DNA of 64,000 nt from Amycolatopsis lexingtonensis (GTDB lineage Bacteria; Actinomycetota; Actinomycetes; Mycobacteriales; Pseudonocardiaceae), in NCBI RefSeq assembly GCF_014873755.1, contig NZ_JADBEG010000001.1, positions 5,749,501-5,813,500 on the forward strand, given 5' to 3'. Both the position numbers and the translations under genes were made by a program. Below, in pieces: positions 31,988 to 40,623 of the stretch. A model generated the notes under the pieces. That model was given only the letters and a program-made list of their open reading frames with translations. It was not told the origin of the DNA and ran no database searches. Every line of letters begins with the position of its first letter. Position 1 is the first letter of the stretch.

Positions 31988-33559
31988 TCAGCCGGCGAAC
32001 CGCCCGGCGACCAAGCCCTGCGTCGCGGCGACGTCGGCCTTCGCGGCGGTCGGCGCCGGCGGCGTCGGCTGCGGCAGCGGCGCGCACTCGACGTCGGCGG
32101 TGCGGCCCGGCTTGCGGGCCGGGAGCGCGCCCGTCGCCAGGTAGTCGGCGATCTTGGTGTCGACGCAGGCGTTGCCGCGCGGGGTGATCGCGTGGCTGGT
32201 GCCGCCCGGCTCCGCGATCAGCGAAGCACCCGGGAACCGGCTGCGGACCTCGAGGCTGCCCTCGTACGGCGTCGCCGCGTCGAGCGTCTCGTCGATCATC
32301 AGCACGCTCTGCACACCGCGGCCGTCGACCTTGGTCGGCTTGCCTGCCTTCGCGGGCCAGTACAGGCAAGGCGCGTTGAACCAGGCGTTCTGCCAGGTGA
32401 AGTACGGCGCCTTGGCGAAGGTCTTCCAGTTGTCGCGCTTCCAGGTGTTCCAGCTCTGCGGCCACTGGACGTCGGTGCACTGCACGGCGAGGTAGACCGC
32501 GTAGCCGTTGTCGTCGCCGCGGCCACCGAAGGCCTCGAACAGCGTCTTCCAGTTCTGCCAGTCACCCTTGTTCACGAACCGGGACAGCGCGTCGCCCAGC
32601 AGCGTCCACCGCAGCTGGTAGTAGCTGGCCTGCTGGATGACGTCGAGGATCTCGTCCGGGCCGATCACGCCGCCGGCCGGGTTGAACGACGTCTTGAGCA
32701 GCTGCTCGTTGACCACGTGCTGCACCGCGGACTGCGTCTTGCCGAGGTGGTAGACGTCGTCGTGCTGGGCGAGCCAGCCGAACCAGATGAGGATGTTCTG
32801 GTCGAAGGCGATGTCCTGGTTGAGGTTGTCGCCGTACCAGACGCCGCGCGGGTCGACCGTCGAGTCGAGCACCATCCGGCGCACGTTCTGCGGGTACAGC
32901 GTGCCGTACACCTGGCCGAGGTAGGTGCCGTAGGAGTAGCCGTAGAAGTTGAGCTGCTTCTGGCCGAGCGCCTTGCGGATGGAGTCCATGTCCTGGACCG
33001 TGTCGGTCGTCTTCATGTTCTCCAGCAGGGCCTTGGAGTTGTTCTTCGCGCAGGCCTCGGCGTACCCCTTGGAGCGATTCAGCCAGGTCTTCTCCAGCTG
33101 CGGCGTGAACGGCACGTACTGGGGGCGGTTGTAGTCCATGTAGTTCGGGTCGCAGCTCAGCGCCGGCTTGCTGGCGCCGACACCGCGCGGGTCGAAGCCG
33201 ACCCAGTCGTAGGCGTCCCCGGCGTGGTTGGGCACGCGCGGCCCGCGGGTGGCCAGCAGCAGGCCGGACCCGCCGGGCCCGCCCGGGTTGGTGAGCATGA
33301 CGCCCTGGTACTGCGCGTCGGCGACCTTGTGCTTGACCCGGCTGACGGCGAGCTGAACCTGCTCGCCGTCCGGCTTGCGGTAGTCGAGCGGCACCCCCAG
33401 GAACCCGCACTCGGCACCGGCGGCGACCAGCGTCGGATCGGTGCACGCACCCCAGGCGATCGACGCCGCCTTCGCGGGCGCGGCACCCGCGGCCGGCGCG
33501 GCCACGAGCGTCGACGCCACCGCGGCGGCGGCGACCAGGGCAAACCTGGCACGTCTCAC
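31988..33559 (-). CDS. Secreted S33 tripeptidyl aminopeptidase-like hydrolase
   Basis: 523 aa from GTG with a GGGAG ribosome-binding site. Signal peptide RRARFALVAAAAVASTLVAA, cleavage near AGA. Alpha/beta-hydrolase features: oxyanion region LTNPGGPGGSGL, nucleophile elbow YGYSYGTYLG (Ser of GYSYG), a helical cap in the middle, TAP-type C-terminal domain with catalytic Asp in LMIDETLDAATPYEGS and His in GGTSHAITPRGN. Streptomyces relatives cleave tripeptides from N-termini of secreted proteins. It is a single-gene transcript. Confidence 0.92.
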   Translation of the reverse strand: MRRARFALVAAAAVASTLVAAPAAGAAPAKAASIAWGACTDPTLVAAGAECGFLGVPLDYRKPDGEQVQLAVSRVKHKVADAQYQGVMLTNPGGPGGSGLLLATRGPRVPNHAGDAYDWVGFDPRGVGASKPALSCDPNYMDYNRPQYVPFTPQLEKTWLNRSKGYAEACAKNNSKALLENMKTTDTVQDMDSIRKALGQKQLNFYGYSYGTYLGQVYGTLYPQNVRRMVLDSTVDPRGVWYGDNLNQDIAFDQNILIWFGWLAQHDDVYHLGKTQSAVQHVVNEQLLKTSFNPAGGVIGPDEILDVIQQASYYQLRWTLLGDALSRFVNKGDWQNWKTLFEAFGGRGDDNGYAVYLAVQCTDVQWPQSWNTWKRDNWKTFAKAPYFTWQNAWFNAPCLYWPAKAGKPTKVDGRGVQSVLMIDETLDAATPYEGSLEVRSRFPGASLIAEPGGTSHAITPRGNACVDTKIADYLATGALPARKPGRTADVECAPLPQPTPPAPTAAKADVAATQGLVAGRFAG

Positions 33560-33734
33560 TGTTTTCTCCCTTTCCCCTGCGACTTCGGGCGGGTGAACCC
33601 TAGTCCCGGACGCGCTTTTCGGGCAGGTACGAAGGGGCAGGGCCCTACTAAAGGCGGAAATCGGGTGCACCGGACGACCGGGGTGCCGTACGGTGGCCGG
33701 ACAGTCCTTTGTGGAGCAACGGGAGGAGCGCCGG

Positions 33735-34097
33735 ATGCTCGCCCCGGACGACGTGGTCCGCGACTTCGCCGCCGGTGCGCCGGATCGGGAAGCCGTCGCG
33801 TGGATCGGCGCGGTGACCTGGTCGATGTCGGACGATGGAGGCGCGTACCGGGTACTGGTGACCGCCGCCGACGGGACCGCCTTCGGCTTCGCGGCCCGGC
33901 GCGACAGCCCGGCGCTCGCGCTGTGCGACGTGGCGGACCGGTTCCAGGACTTCGTGGCCGACAACCTCCGGGTCGGGCTCCCGCCGGTCCCGGGCACGGC
34001 GCGGCCCGCCGTGCCGGCCGTCGTCGGCGGCGAGGCGTGCTGGACCGACGCCAAGACCGGCTGGCGGTGCCCGATCGGCGCTTACGCGGCCCCCTGA
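33735..34097 (+). CDS. Small conserved-looking protein of unknown function
   Basis: 120 aa from the ATG at 33735, which has a GGGAGGAG site at ideal distance; an in-frame ATG at 33693 would add 14 residues but lacks such a site. The sequence (LAPDDVVRDFAAGAPDREAV, FGFAARRDSPALALCDVADR, FQDFVADNLRVGLPPVPGTA) looks like a compact alpha/beta soluble domain and gives no family I recognise. Two late cysteines (EACWTD, WRCPIG) could pair. It overlaps the converging EACC1-like gene by 16 bases. Confidence 0.6.
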   Translation: MLAPDDVVRDFAAGAPDREAVAWIGAVTWSMSDDGGAYRVLVTAADGTAFGFAARRDSPALALCDVADRFQDFVADNLRVGLPPVPGTARPAVPAVVGGEACWTDAKTGWRCPIGAYAAP

Positions 34098-34480
34098 GCG
34101 TGCCGCCGGACGAAGGCGTCGATCAGCTCCTGCCGCTCCGCCGACGTGGCCCGCTCCAGCTCCACCGTGTCCCCGTCGATCGTCACCTTGATCCGGTGCT
34201 TGCCCGCCTGGCGGCCGAGCCACTCCTTCAGCGTCTCCACCAGTCCCGGGAACACGCCGCCGGCCGCGCTGAACGCCACCACCAGGGAACCGATCGTCAC
34301 CGGGTCCGCGGCTTTCGCGCCCGGCGGGAGCTCGCCGGGCGCGGCCAGCAGGTCGACGTCCAGCTCGCCCAGCTCGGCGCGCAGCCGGCGGGCGAGCCGG
34401 TCGAGTTCCTCCTCGTCGGCCCCGCCCTCCCCTTCGAGCCGCACCAGCGCCCGGGTGTCCGGTTCGGTCATGCGCGCCAT
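34082..34480 (-). CDS. EACC1-like effector-associated protein
   Basis: 132 aa. Residues about 25-120 match the 'effector-associated constant component 1' pattern as I remember it: an LRAELGELDVDLLAAPGELP start, the hydrophobic helix TIGSLVVAFSAAGGVFPGLV, a Trp-containing helix ETLKEWLGRQAGKH and a beta-strand RIKVTIDGDTVELERAT. EACC1 proteins usually sit beside caspase, trypsin or STAND effectors of actinobacterial conflict systems. No such effector is adjacent here, so this is a lone copy. Several near starts (34480, 34471) exist and none has a clear ribosome-binding site. Confidence 0.55.
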   Translation of the reverse strand: MARMTEPDTRALVRLEGEGGADEEELDRLARRLRAELGELDVDLLAAPGELPPGAKAADPVTIGSLVVAFSAAGGVFPGLVETLKEWLGRQAGKHRIKVTIDGDTVELERATSAERQELIDAFVRRHAQGAA

Positions 34481-34524
34481 GGTGCGCCCGGCCGGATCCC
34501 GAATCAAGGTCCGTTCGGGCAGCG

Positions 34525-36243
34525 TCAGGCGCGGATTTCGTTGAGGTAGTTGTAGATCGTGTAGCGCGTGACGTCGAGCCGCCCGGCCAGGTGGTCGACC
34601 GCGTCCTTGATCAGGAAATAACCGGCTTCGTCGAGCTCACGGACCACCGCGGCCTTGTGCCGCTTCTTCATCAGGTCCACCGGGATCCCGGCCTTGGTGA
34701 CCGCCCGGTCGACGAGGAACCGCTGCAGGCTGTCGACGTCCGGTGGGAAAGTCTCCGGCTCGCCGTTGCCGCCGGCCGACGCCGACGCGTCCACGCTGTT
34801 GACGCAGAGACAGCCGACCGCGATGCCGTCGGCGTCGCGCAGGAACAGCGTCGACGAGCGGATCGGGCGGCCGTCCGGGCCGTGCGTGCGGTAGTTCGTC
34901 AGGTCCTGCGTGGTGCCGCGGCGGACCAGGCCGAGCAGCAGGTCGGTCATCGGCCCGCCGACGCTGCGGCCGGTCAGGTCGCCGGCGATGGCGACGATCG
35001 AGTCCGGGAGCCGGCTCAGGTCGTGCAGCAGCACCTCGTTGCCCGGCCCCAGCATCGCCGCCAGTCCCGGGATCGCCGGGACCAGCGCGGTGAGCACCTC
35101 GTGCGTGGTCGCGCCCGCGGCCGGGACGACCAGGGGTTCTCGCGGCTTGGTCAACGTCTCCAGCGCGGAACGCAGCAAGTCCGCCGCGGCCGCCGGCGTC
35201 GAGGCGTGCGGCGAAAGCCGGACGTGCTCGGGCCGCACGGTCGCCGCGATCCCGGCGTTGGCCAGCGCCGCGCCGACCTGCTCGGCGGGGTGCCCGGGCA
35301 GCGTGAACGCCAGGATCCCCGCCCGCCGGTCCACCGCGGACACCACTTCGGCGCCGCACGAGGCCAGCACCTCCTCGAACGACCCGATCCGCTCGGCGAT
35401 CCGCGCCGCGATGGCGGGCACGCCGGCGTCCTCGACGAGTTCGAGGGCCTCGGCGAACGCGCCGGACGTGATCGGGCTGAGGTTGGAGATCGACCAGGCC
35501 TGCGCGGTGGCGTCGGGCGCGTGGATCTCGTCGTCGAACAGGCCGGGGTCGCGCGCGCCGGTCCAGCCCGACAGCACCGGGTCCATCCGCTCCAGGGCGG
35601 TGTCGGACAGCACCGCGAAGCCGGTGCCCCAGCCCGCGCGCAGCCACTTCTGGCCGCCGACGACCAGCACGTCCGCGACCTCCCACGGCGCCTCGATCAC
35701 GCCGAAGCCCTGGATGCCGTCGACGACCAGCAGCCGGTCGCCGACGACGTCGCGCAGCCCGGCCAAGTCGGCGCGGAAGCCGGTGCGGAAGTCGACCGCG
35801 CTGACGCTGACCGTGGTGATCTCCGGTGTCAGCGCTTCCGCGACCCGCTCAGGCGTCACGTAACCGCTGCCCAGCCGGCGGACGCGCAGCCGCCCGGCCT
35901 GCTCGGCGCGCGCCCACGGGTAGGTGTTGGCCGGGAACTCCGACGCCGACACCAGCACTTCGCCCGAGCTGTGGAACGCGGCCTGGAACAGCCCGAGGCT
36001 GGTGTGCGGGAGCAGCACGGTGTGGTCGGTGTCCGAACCGGACAGCCGCGCCGCGGCGGCCTTGGCCCGGATCTCCTGCCGCATCAGCTCGTCCACAGTG
36101 GACGGACCGGCCGTGGTCGCCTGGTGCAGCAGGGCGGCGGTCGTGTCGAGCACCGCGTGCGACGGCGGGCCGAACCGGGCGAAGTCGAGGTACCCGGCGG
36201 GCTCGTCGAACTGCAGCAGGTACCGGGGCGAAATCCGCGTCAC
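34525..36243 (-). CDS. PLP aminotransferase fold fused to YheO-like PAS and HTH domains
   Basis: 572 aa. Residues 1-370 are a class V (fold I) PLP enzyme: FGPPSHAVLDTTAALLHQAT, VLVSASEFPANTYPWARAEQ, Asp175 in LVVDGIQGFG and the Schiff-base lysine K199 in VVGGQKWLRAGWG. Residues about 385-490 resemble the YheO PAS-like sensor (LGPGNEVLLHDLSRLPDSIV, TNYRTHGPDGRPIRSSTLFL, VGCLCVNSVD). Residues about 515-572 are the DauR/YheO-type HTH (DAVDHLAGRLDVTRYTIYNY). MocR regulators have the opposite order (HTH first) and a different HTH family. It is the last gene of an amino-acid uptake operon and overlaps the ATPase gene by 4 bases. It could sense or convert the imported amino acid and control the operon. 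Confidence 0.85.
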   Translation of the reverse strand: MTRISPRYLLQFDEPAGYLDFARFGPPSHAVLDTTAALLHQATTAGPSTVDELMRQEIRAKAAAARLSGSDTDHTVLLPHTSLGLFQAAFHSSGEVLVSASEFPANTYPWARAEQAGRLRVRRLGSGYVTPERVAEALTPEITTVSVSAVDFRTGFRADLAGLRDVVGDRLLVVDGIQGFGVIEAPWEVADVLVVGGQKWLRAGWGTGFAVLSDTALERMDPVLSGWTGARDPGLFDDEIHAPDATAQAWSISNLSPITSGAFAEALELVEDAGVPAIAARIAERIGSFEEVLASCGAEVVSAVDRRAGILAFTLPGHPAEQVGAALANAGIAATVRPEHVRLSPHASTPAAAADLLRSALETLTKPREPLVVPAAGATTHEVLTALVPAIPGLAAMLGPGNEVLLHDLSRLPDSIVAIAGDLTGRSVGGPMTDLLLGLVRRGTTQDLTNYRTHGPDGRPIRSSTLFLRDADGIAVGCLCVNSVDASASAGGNGEPETFPPDVDSLQRFLVDRAVTKAGIPVDLMKKRHKAAVVRELDEAGYFLIKDAVDHLAGRLDVTRYTIYNYLNEIRA

Positions 36244-37013
36244 GCGAGGATCCTCGCCAGGAACTGCCGCGTCCGCTCGTGCTTCGGCGCGCTCAGCACC
36301 TCCGACGGCGGCCCGGTTTCGACCACGGCGCCGTCGGCCAGGAACACCACCTCGTCGGCGGCCTCCGCGGCGAAACTCATCTCGTGCGTCACGACGACCA
36401 TCGTCATCCCCTCCCCCGCCAACGTACTCATCACTTCCAGCACTTCACCGACCAGCTCCGGGTCGAGCGCGGACGTCGGCTCGTCGAACAGCATCAGCTT
36501 CGGCTTCATCGCCAGCGACCGCGCGATCGCCACGCGCTGCTGCTGCCCGCCGGACAGCTGCGCCGGGTAGGCGTCGGCGCGGTGCGCGAGCCCGACCCGG
36601 TCGAGCAGCTCGAGGCCCTGCTTCCGCGCGTCCTCGGGCTTCAGGCCGAGCACCCGGATCGGGCCCTCGACGACGTTCTCCAGCGCCGTCCGGTGCGCGA
36701 ACAGGTTGAACCGCTGGAACACCATCCCGATGTCCCGGCGCTGGCGGGCGACGTCGCGTTCGCGCAGCTCGTACAGCTTGCCGCCGCGCTGCCGGAACCC
36801 GATCGGCTCGCCGTCGACCCAGATCTGGCCGGCGTCGATCGTCTCCAGGTGGTTGATGCAGCGCAGGAACGTGCTCTTCCCGGCGCCGGACGGGCCGAGC
36901 AGGCAGACGACCTGCCCCTTGCGGACTTCCAGGTCGATGCCGCCGAGGACTTCGGTGTGGCCGTAGGACTTCTTGACGCCGACGGCGCGCAGCAGTGGCT
37001 CAGACACGGGCAC
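36240..37013 (-). CDS. Polar amino-acid ABC transporter ATPase (GlnQ/HisP type)
   Basis: 257 aa. Walker A GPSGAGKSTFLRCINHLE (CINHLE is typical of this family), signature LSGGQQQRVAIARSLAM, Walker B LMLFDEPTSALDPELVGEV and H-loop VVVTHEMSFA. The start region overlaps the permease end by 14 bases. Imports a polar amino acid with the genes upstream. Confidence 0.94.
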   Translation of the reverse strand: MPVSEPLLRAVGVKKSYGHTEVLGGIDLEVRKGQVVCLLGPSGAGKSTFLRCINHLETIDAGQIWVDGEPIGFRQRGGKLYELRERDVARQRRDIGMVFQRFNLFAHRTALENVVEGPIRVLGLKPEDARKQGLELLDRVGLAHRADAYPAQLSGGQQQRVAIARSLAMKPKLMLFDEPTSALDPELVGEVLEVMSTLAGEGMTMVVVTHEMSFAAEAADEVVFLADGAVVETGPPSEVLSAPKHERTRQFLARILA

Positions 37014-37878
37014 TCCTCACCAGCGGCACGCCGCGCAGAGCCTTGCCGGCGCGGGCGAGCGGCCCGCGGTCGGCCTGCCCGAACGAGCGTTCCAGGTAGT
37101 GCTGGCCGACGCCGGCGACGGTCACGACCACCATGTACCAGACGGCCGCGGCCAGCAGCGTCTCCATGACCAGCAGGTTGTTGGACGAGATGTTGTTGGC
37201 CGCGTGGATCAGCTCGGTCACGCCGATCACCGACGCCATCGACGTGCCCTTGAGCATGTTGATGAAGTCGTTGCCGGTCGGCGGGATGATCACGCGCATC
37301 GCCTGCGGCAGCACGACCCGGCGCAGCGTCGCGGCCGGCGTCATGCCGATCGACTTCGCCGCCTCGGTCTGCCCGCTGTCCACACTGTTCAGCCCGGCGC
37401 GGACGATCTCGGCCATGTACGCGCTTTCGTTGAGCGCCAGGCCGAGGAACGCGGCGGTGAACGCGCTGATCAGCACGTTCGTCTGCTCGTGGACCAGGAA
37501 CGGGATGTCGATCACCGGGAAGACCAGCGCCAGGTTGTACCAGAGCAGGATCTGCAGCAGCACCGGAAGCCCGCGGAAGATCCAGATGTAGCCGGCGGCG
37601 AACCACCGGGCGACCGGGTTGGCGCTGCGGCGCAGCAGGGCGATGACGATGCCGAGCACGATCGCGACGGCCTGGGACAGCACCGCCAGCACGACGGTGT
37701 TGAGCAGGCCGGTCGCCATCACCTTGTAGAACACGAAGTCCGGGACCTGGTTCCACTCGATCTGCGCGTTGCCGAGCGCGATGCCCAGCAGCACGAGCAG
37801 CGCGAGGATGATCGCGGCGGCGACCCACCGGCCCCAGTGCCGGAGCCGGACGATCGGCAGCGGTTCAGGACCCGCCAT
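37000..37878 (-). CDS. Polar amino-acid ABC transporter permease
   Basis: 292 aa, with a membrane anchor (WGRWVAAAIILALLVLLGIA) and five further helices. The HisMQ-type loop is intact: GLALNESAYMAEIVRAGLNS ... GQTEAAKSIGMTPAATLRRV ... LPQAMRVIIPPTGNDFI. Overlaps the binding-protein gene end by 14 bases, so translation of all four genes is coupled. Confidence 0.94.
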   Translation of the reverse strand: MAGPEPLPIVRLRHWGRWVAAAIILALLVLLGIALGNAQIEWNQVPDFVFYKVMATGLLNTVVLAVLSQAVAIVLGIVIALLRRSANPVARWFAAGYIWIFRGLPVLLQILLWYNLALVFPVIDIPFLVHEQTNVLISAFTAAFLGLALNESAYMAEIVRAGLNSVDSGQTEAAKSIGMTPAATLRRVVLPQAMRVIIPPTGNDFINMLKGTSMASVIGVTELIHAANNISSNNLLVMETLLAAAVWYMVVVTVAGVGQHYLERSFGQADRGPLARAGKALRGVPLVRSARV

Positions 37879-38812
37879 TGACCGCGGCCTCCTTGATCGC
37901 GCCCTGCTCGACGCCCCAGGCCTGCAGGATCTTGCCGTAGGTGCCGTCGGCGATCAGGGCCTGCAACGCCTTCTGCACGGAGTCGCGCAGCGCCGTGTTC
38001 GCCTTGTTGACGCCGATGCCGTACGGCCCGCCCTCGATCGGCTCGCCCGGGACGACCTCGAAGAACTTGCCGTCGCCGGCCGTCCGCGAGATGTAAACCG
38101 CGCTCGGCAGGTCGTTGAGGATCGCGGCGACGCGGCCGGTGCGCAGCTGGTTCTGGTTCTGGTTGTCGCTGTCGGTCGCGGTGACGTTCACCGCGGGCTT
38201 GCCCGCCTGCGTGCACTTGGTGCTCTGCGCCTCGGCGAACTTCTGGTGGCTGGTGCCCTGCACGACGGCGACGTTCTTGCCGCAGAGCGTGTCCGGGCCG
38301 GTGATGCCGTCCGGGTTGCCCTTGCGGATCATGATCGTGATGCCCGAGGTGAAGTAGTCGACGAAGTCGATCTGCGCCTGGCGGGCCTTGGTGTCGTTCA
38401 TGCCGGCCATGGTCAGGTCGATGCGGCCGGACTGGAGGCTGGTGATGAGCGAGCCGAACGCCATGTCCTGGTGGGCCACCGTGACGCCGAGCTTGGCGGC
38501 GATCGCCTTGGCGAGGTCGACCTCGTAGCCGATGGGGGTCTTGCCGTCGGCGGCGTAGAAGTTGTTGGGCGCGGACTGCAGGTTCGACGCCAGGTGCAGG
38601 CCCGCCTGCTTGACGTTGGCGGGCAGGGCCGCGTTGAGCTGGGCGTCCTTCTGCACGCCTTGGACGATCGCGGCGGTGTCCGGGATGCCGGACGCGGGCG
38701 CGCCGGCGGCCTGCGACGTCCCGCCCGCGCCGTCCGGACCACCACCGCACGCCGTCACCAGCACGGCCAGGCTCGCGAGCAACACCGCCTGCGCGGCACG
38801 GGAACGGGACAT
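37865..38812 (-). CDS. Amino-acid ABC substrate-binding lipoprotein (family 3)
   Basis: 315 aa. The signal peptide ends with lipobox LVTACGGG. The family-3 fold shows PIGYEVDLAKAIAAKLGVTV, SGRIDLTMAGMNDTKARQAQ, VDYFTSGITIMIRKGNPDGI, GKNVAVVQGTSHQKFAEAQS and EPIEGGPYGIGVNKANTALR. It is first in the operon. A cationic or aromatic amino acid cannot be told apart by eye; the DauR-like domain downstream hints at a basic or D-amino acid (weak inference). Confidence 0.92.
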   Translation of the reverse strand: MSRSRAAQAVLLASLAVLVTACGGGPDGAGGTSQAAGAPASGIPDTAAIVQGVQKDAQLNAALPANVKQAGLHLASNLQSAPNNFYAADGKTPIGYEVDLAKAIAAKLGVTVAHQDMAFGSLITSLQSGRIDLTMAGMNDTKARQAQIDFVDYFTSGITIMIRKGNPDGITGPDTLCGKNVAVVQGTSHQKFAEAQSTKCTQAGKPAVNVTATDSDNQNQNQLRTGRVAAILNDLPSAVYISRTAGDGKFFEVVPGEPIEGGPYGIGVNKANTALRDSVQKALQALIADGTYGKILQAWGVEQGAIKEAAVNGGS

Positions 38813-38841
38813 AACGGACCTCCACTGTTCGACTGGCCGGA

Positions 38842-38871
38842 ACGGTACAACCCGTTGTTGAAGAGGTCAAC
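38842..38871 (-). promoter_or_regulatory. Promoter and inverted-repeat operator of the amino-acid operon
   Basis: Minus strand: -35 TTGACC (38870-38865), 17 bases, -10 TACCGT (38847-38842). GTTGAAGAGGTCAAC (38857-38871), a perfect 5-5-5 inverted repeat, covers the -35. It is the likely operator of the fused HTH protein at 34525. The divergent oxidoreductase gene starts 38 bases away and may share control. Confidence 0.6.
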
Positions 38872-38908
38872 TGGCTGTTGAAATCTTGATTGGTGCTAGC
38901 TTCGCGGC

Positions 38909-39892
38909 ATGAGCCTGCGGATCGGCGTCCTGGGAGCGGCTCGCATCGCCCCCGCCGCCCTGGTCAAGCCCGCTTCTTCGCACTCTTCGGTCTCGGTCGA
39001 CGCCGTCGCGGCGCGCTCCCTCGAACGCGCGCAAGCGTTTGCGACCAGGCACGGAATCCCCCGGGCTTACGCCGGGTACGAGGATTTGCTGGCCGATCCG
39101 GACATCGACGCCGTCTACAACCCGCTCCCGAACGGCCTCCACGGCAAGTGGACGCGGGCGGCACTGGAAGCCGGCAAGCACGTGCTGTGCGAGAAGCCGT
39201 TCGCGGCCAACGCGGCGGAGGCCCGGGAGATCGCCGCGCTGGCTTCTTCGTCGGACCGCGTCGTGATGGAGGCGTTTCACTACCGCTACCACCCACTGGC
39301 GCTGCGGGTGGAGGAGATCGTCGCGTCCGGCGCGCTGGGCACGCTGGAGCGCGTCGAGACGGCGTTGTGCTTCCCGCTGCCGAAGTTCTCGGACATCCGC
39401 TACGACTACGGGCTGGCGGGCGGCGCCACGATGGACGCCGGTTGCTACGCGGTCCACATGGCCCGGCTGTTCGGCGGCGAGACCCCTTCGGTGGTCTCGG
39501 CCACGGCCCGGTTGCGGTCACCCAAGGTCGACCGTGCGATGACGGCGGAGCTGGCGTACCCGTCGGGCCACACGGGCCGGGTGACGTGCTCGATGTGGTC
39601 GTCGTCGGTGCTCCGGATCAGCGCGAAGGTGACGGGCTCACGCGGCTCGATCAGCGTGCTCAACCCGCTGATGCCCCAGGCGTACCACCGGGTGTCGATC
39701 CGGGTGGACGGCGTCCACCGCACGGAGAAGTTCCCGCGCCGGGCCACGTACGCGTATCAGCTGGACGCGTTCGCGGCGGCGGTGCTGGAGGGCGCGCCGG
39801 TGAAGACGTCGGCGGCGGACGCGGTGGAGACGATGACGGTGATCGACGAGATCTACCGCGCGGCCGGGCTGCCGGTGCGCGAACCGAGCTGA
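38909..39892 (+). CDS. Gfo/Idh/MocA-family NAD(P)-dependent oxidoreductase
   Basis: 327 aa. N-terminal Rossmann domain (RIGVLGAARIAPAALVKPAS), DAVYNPLPNGLHGKW, the family lysine motif CEKPFAANAAEA (EKP), then HYRYHPLALRVEEIV and GGATMDAGCYAVHMARLFGG of the C-terminal beta-sheet domain. Oxidises or reduces sugars, inositols or related hydroxyl compounds; substrate unknown. It overlaps the converging NADAR gene by 40 bases. Confidence 0.9.
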   Translation: MSLRIGVLGAARIAPAALVKPASSHSSVSVDAVAARSLERAQAFATRHGIPRAYAGYEDLLADPDIDAVYNPLPNGLHGKWTRAALEAGKHVLCEKPFAANAAEAREIAALASSSDRVVMEAFHYRYHPLALRVEEIVASGALGTLERVETALCFPLPKFSDIRYDYGLAGGATMDAGCYAVHMARLFGGETPSVVSATARLRSPKVDRAMTAELAYPSGHTGRVTCSMWSSSVLRISAKVTGSRGSISVLNPLMPQAYHRVSIRVDGVHRTEKFPRRATYAYQLDAFAAAVLEGAPVKTSAADAVETMTVIDEIYRAAGLPVREPS

Positions 39893-40434
39893 GCCCGGAC
39901 GTCCGCCAGGGCGAAGCCGAGGAGGTTGAGGCCCCGCCACGCGCGCGGCTTCTCCGCCCGAGGGTCGTCCGCCCCCAGGCCGATACCCCACACCCGGTCG
40001 ACCGGACTCGCTTCGACGAGCACCCGGCCGCCCGTACCGCTCAGGTACCTCCCCAGCTCGGGGTGCTGGGCGAACTTGGCGGCGTTCCCCTCGACCACGA
40101 TCCCGAAGCGATGGGCGACCCAAGCCTCTTCGTCGAACCGCCGCACCCGGCGGCCGAAGTCCTTGGCCTGCTTCGGATACACGGCGGTGAGCACCTGCGC
40201 GGCTACCTCTTCGTCGCCGAAGAGCAGCGCCTTGCGCCACATCATGTAGTGCTCGGCGGTGGCGAACCGGACGCCGTCGACTTCGAACGGCGCCGGCCAC
40301 CACTGACTGAAGCACCCTGAGCCCACCCCTCCGCCGCGCGGTGGCTGGTGGCCCCAGAAATAGACGTACTTGAACCGCTTCCCCGCGTCGAGCGCGCGGG
40401 TCAGCTCCTCGACGCTGCGCGGGTGACCGGTCAT
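39853..40434 (-). CDS. NADAR family N-glycosidase-like protein
   Basis: 193 aa from the ATG at 40434. The NADAR/YbiA core is plain: KYVYFWGH, CFSQWWPAPFEVDGVRFATA, EHYMMWRKALLFGDEEVAAQ, AYPKQAKDFGRRVRRFD-type VYPKQAKDFG, WGIGLGADDPRAEKPRAWRG and GLNLLGFALADVRAQL. Known members cleave N-glycosidic bonds of ADP-ribosyl or riboflavin-pathway intermediates, so a housecleaning or ADP-ribose role is expected. Confidence 0.9.
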   Translation of the reverse strand: MTGHPRSVEELTRALDAGKRFKYVYFWGHQPPRGGGVGSGCFSQWWPAPFEVDGVRFATAEHYMMWRKALLFGDEEVAAQVLTAVYPKQAKDFGRRVRRFDEEAWVAHRFGIVVEGNAAKFAQHPELGRYLSGTGGRVLVEASPVDRVWGIGLGADDPRAEKPRAWRGLNLLGFALADVRAQLGSRTGSPAAR

Positions 40435-40544
40435 GCCGCCAGTCTCGCCGACCGCTCCGCCGTCCCGCACGCGCTTTTCCGCGTGCCGGGAGGGGCACCT
40501 TCATGGCTTATGAAGCCGTGGCGAGTGGCGCCGCGCGGACCCGC

Positions 40545-40598
40545 GATGTCTTGAATGAGTCATTCAAGACATCCGAAGACCTGAATGAGTCATTCAAG
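40545..40598. repeat. Palindromic family repeat downstream of GH8
   Basis: 40545-40573 is an odd perfect palindrome with 14-base arms (GATGTCTTGAATGA around a central G). A second partial unit (CTGAATGAGTCATTCAAG) follows at 40581-40598. It belongs to the same family as 8243-8303 and lies just past the GH8 stop, as a terminator would. Confidence 0.85.
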
Positions 40599-40623
40599 AC
40601 GCCGGTGAGGTCCGGTGACACCG

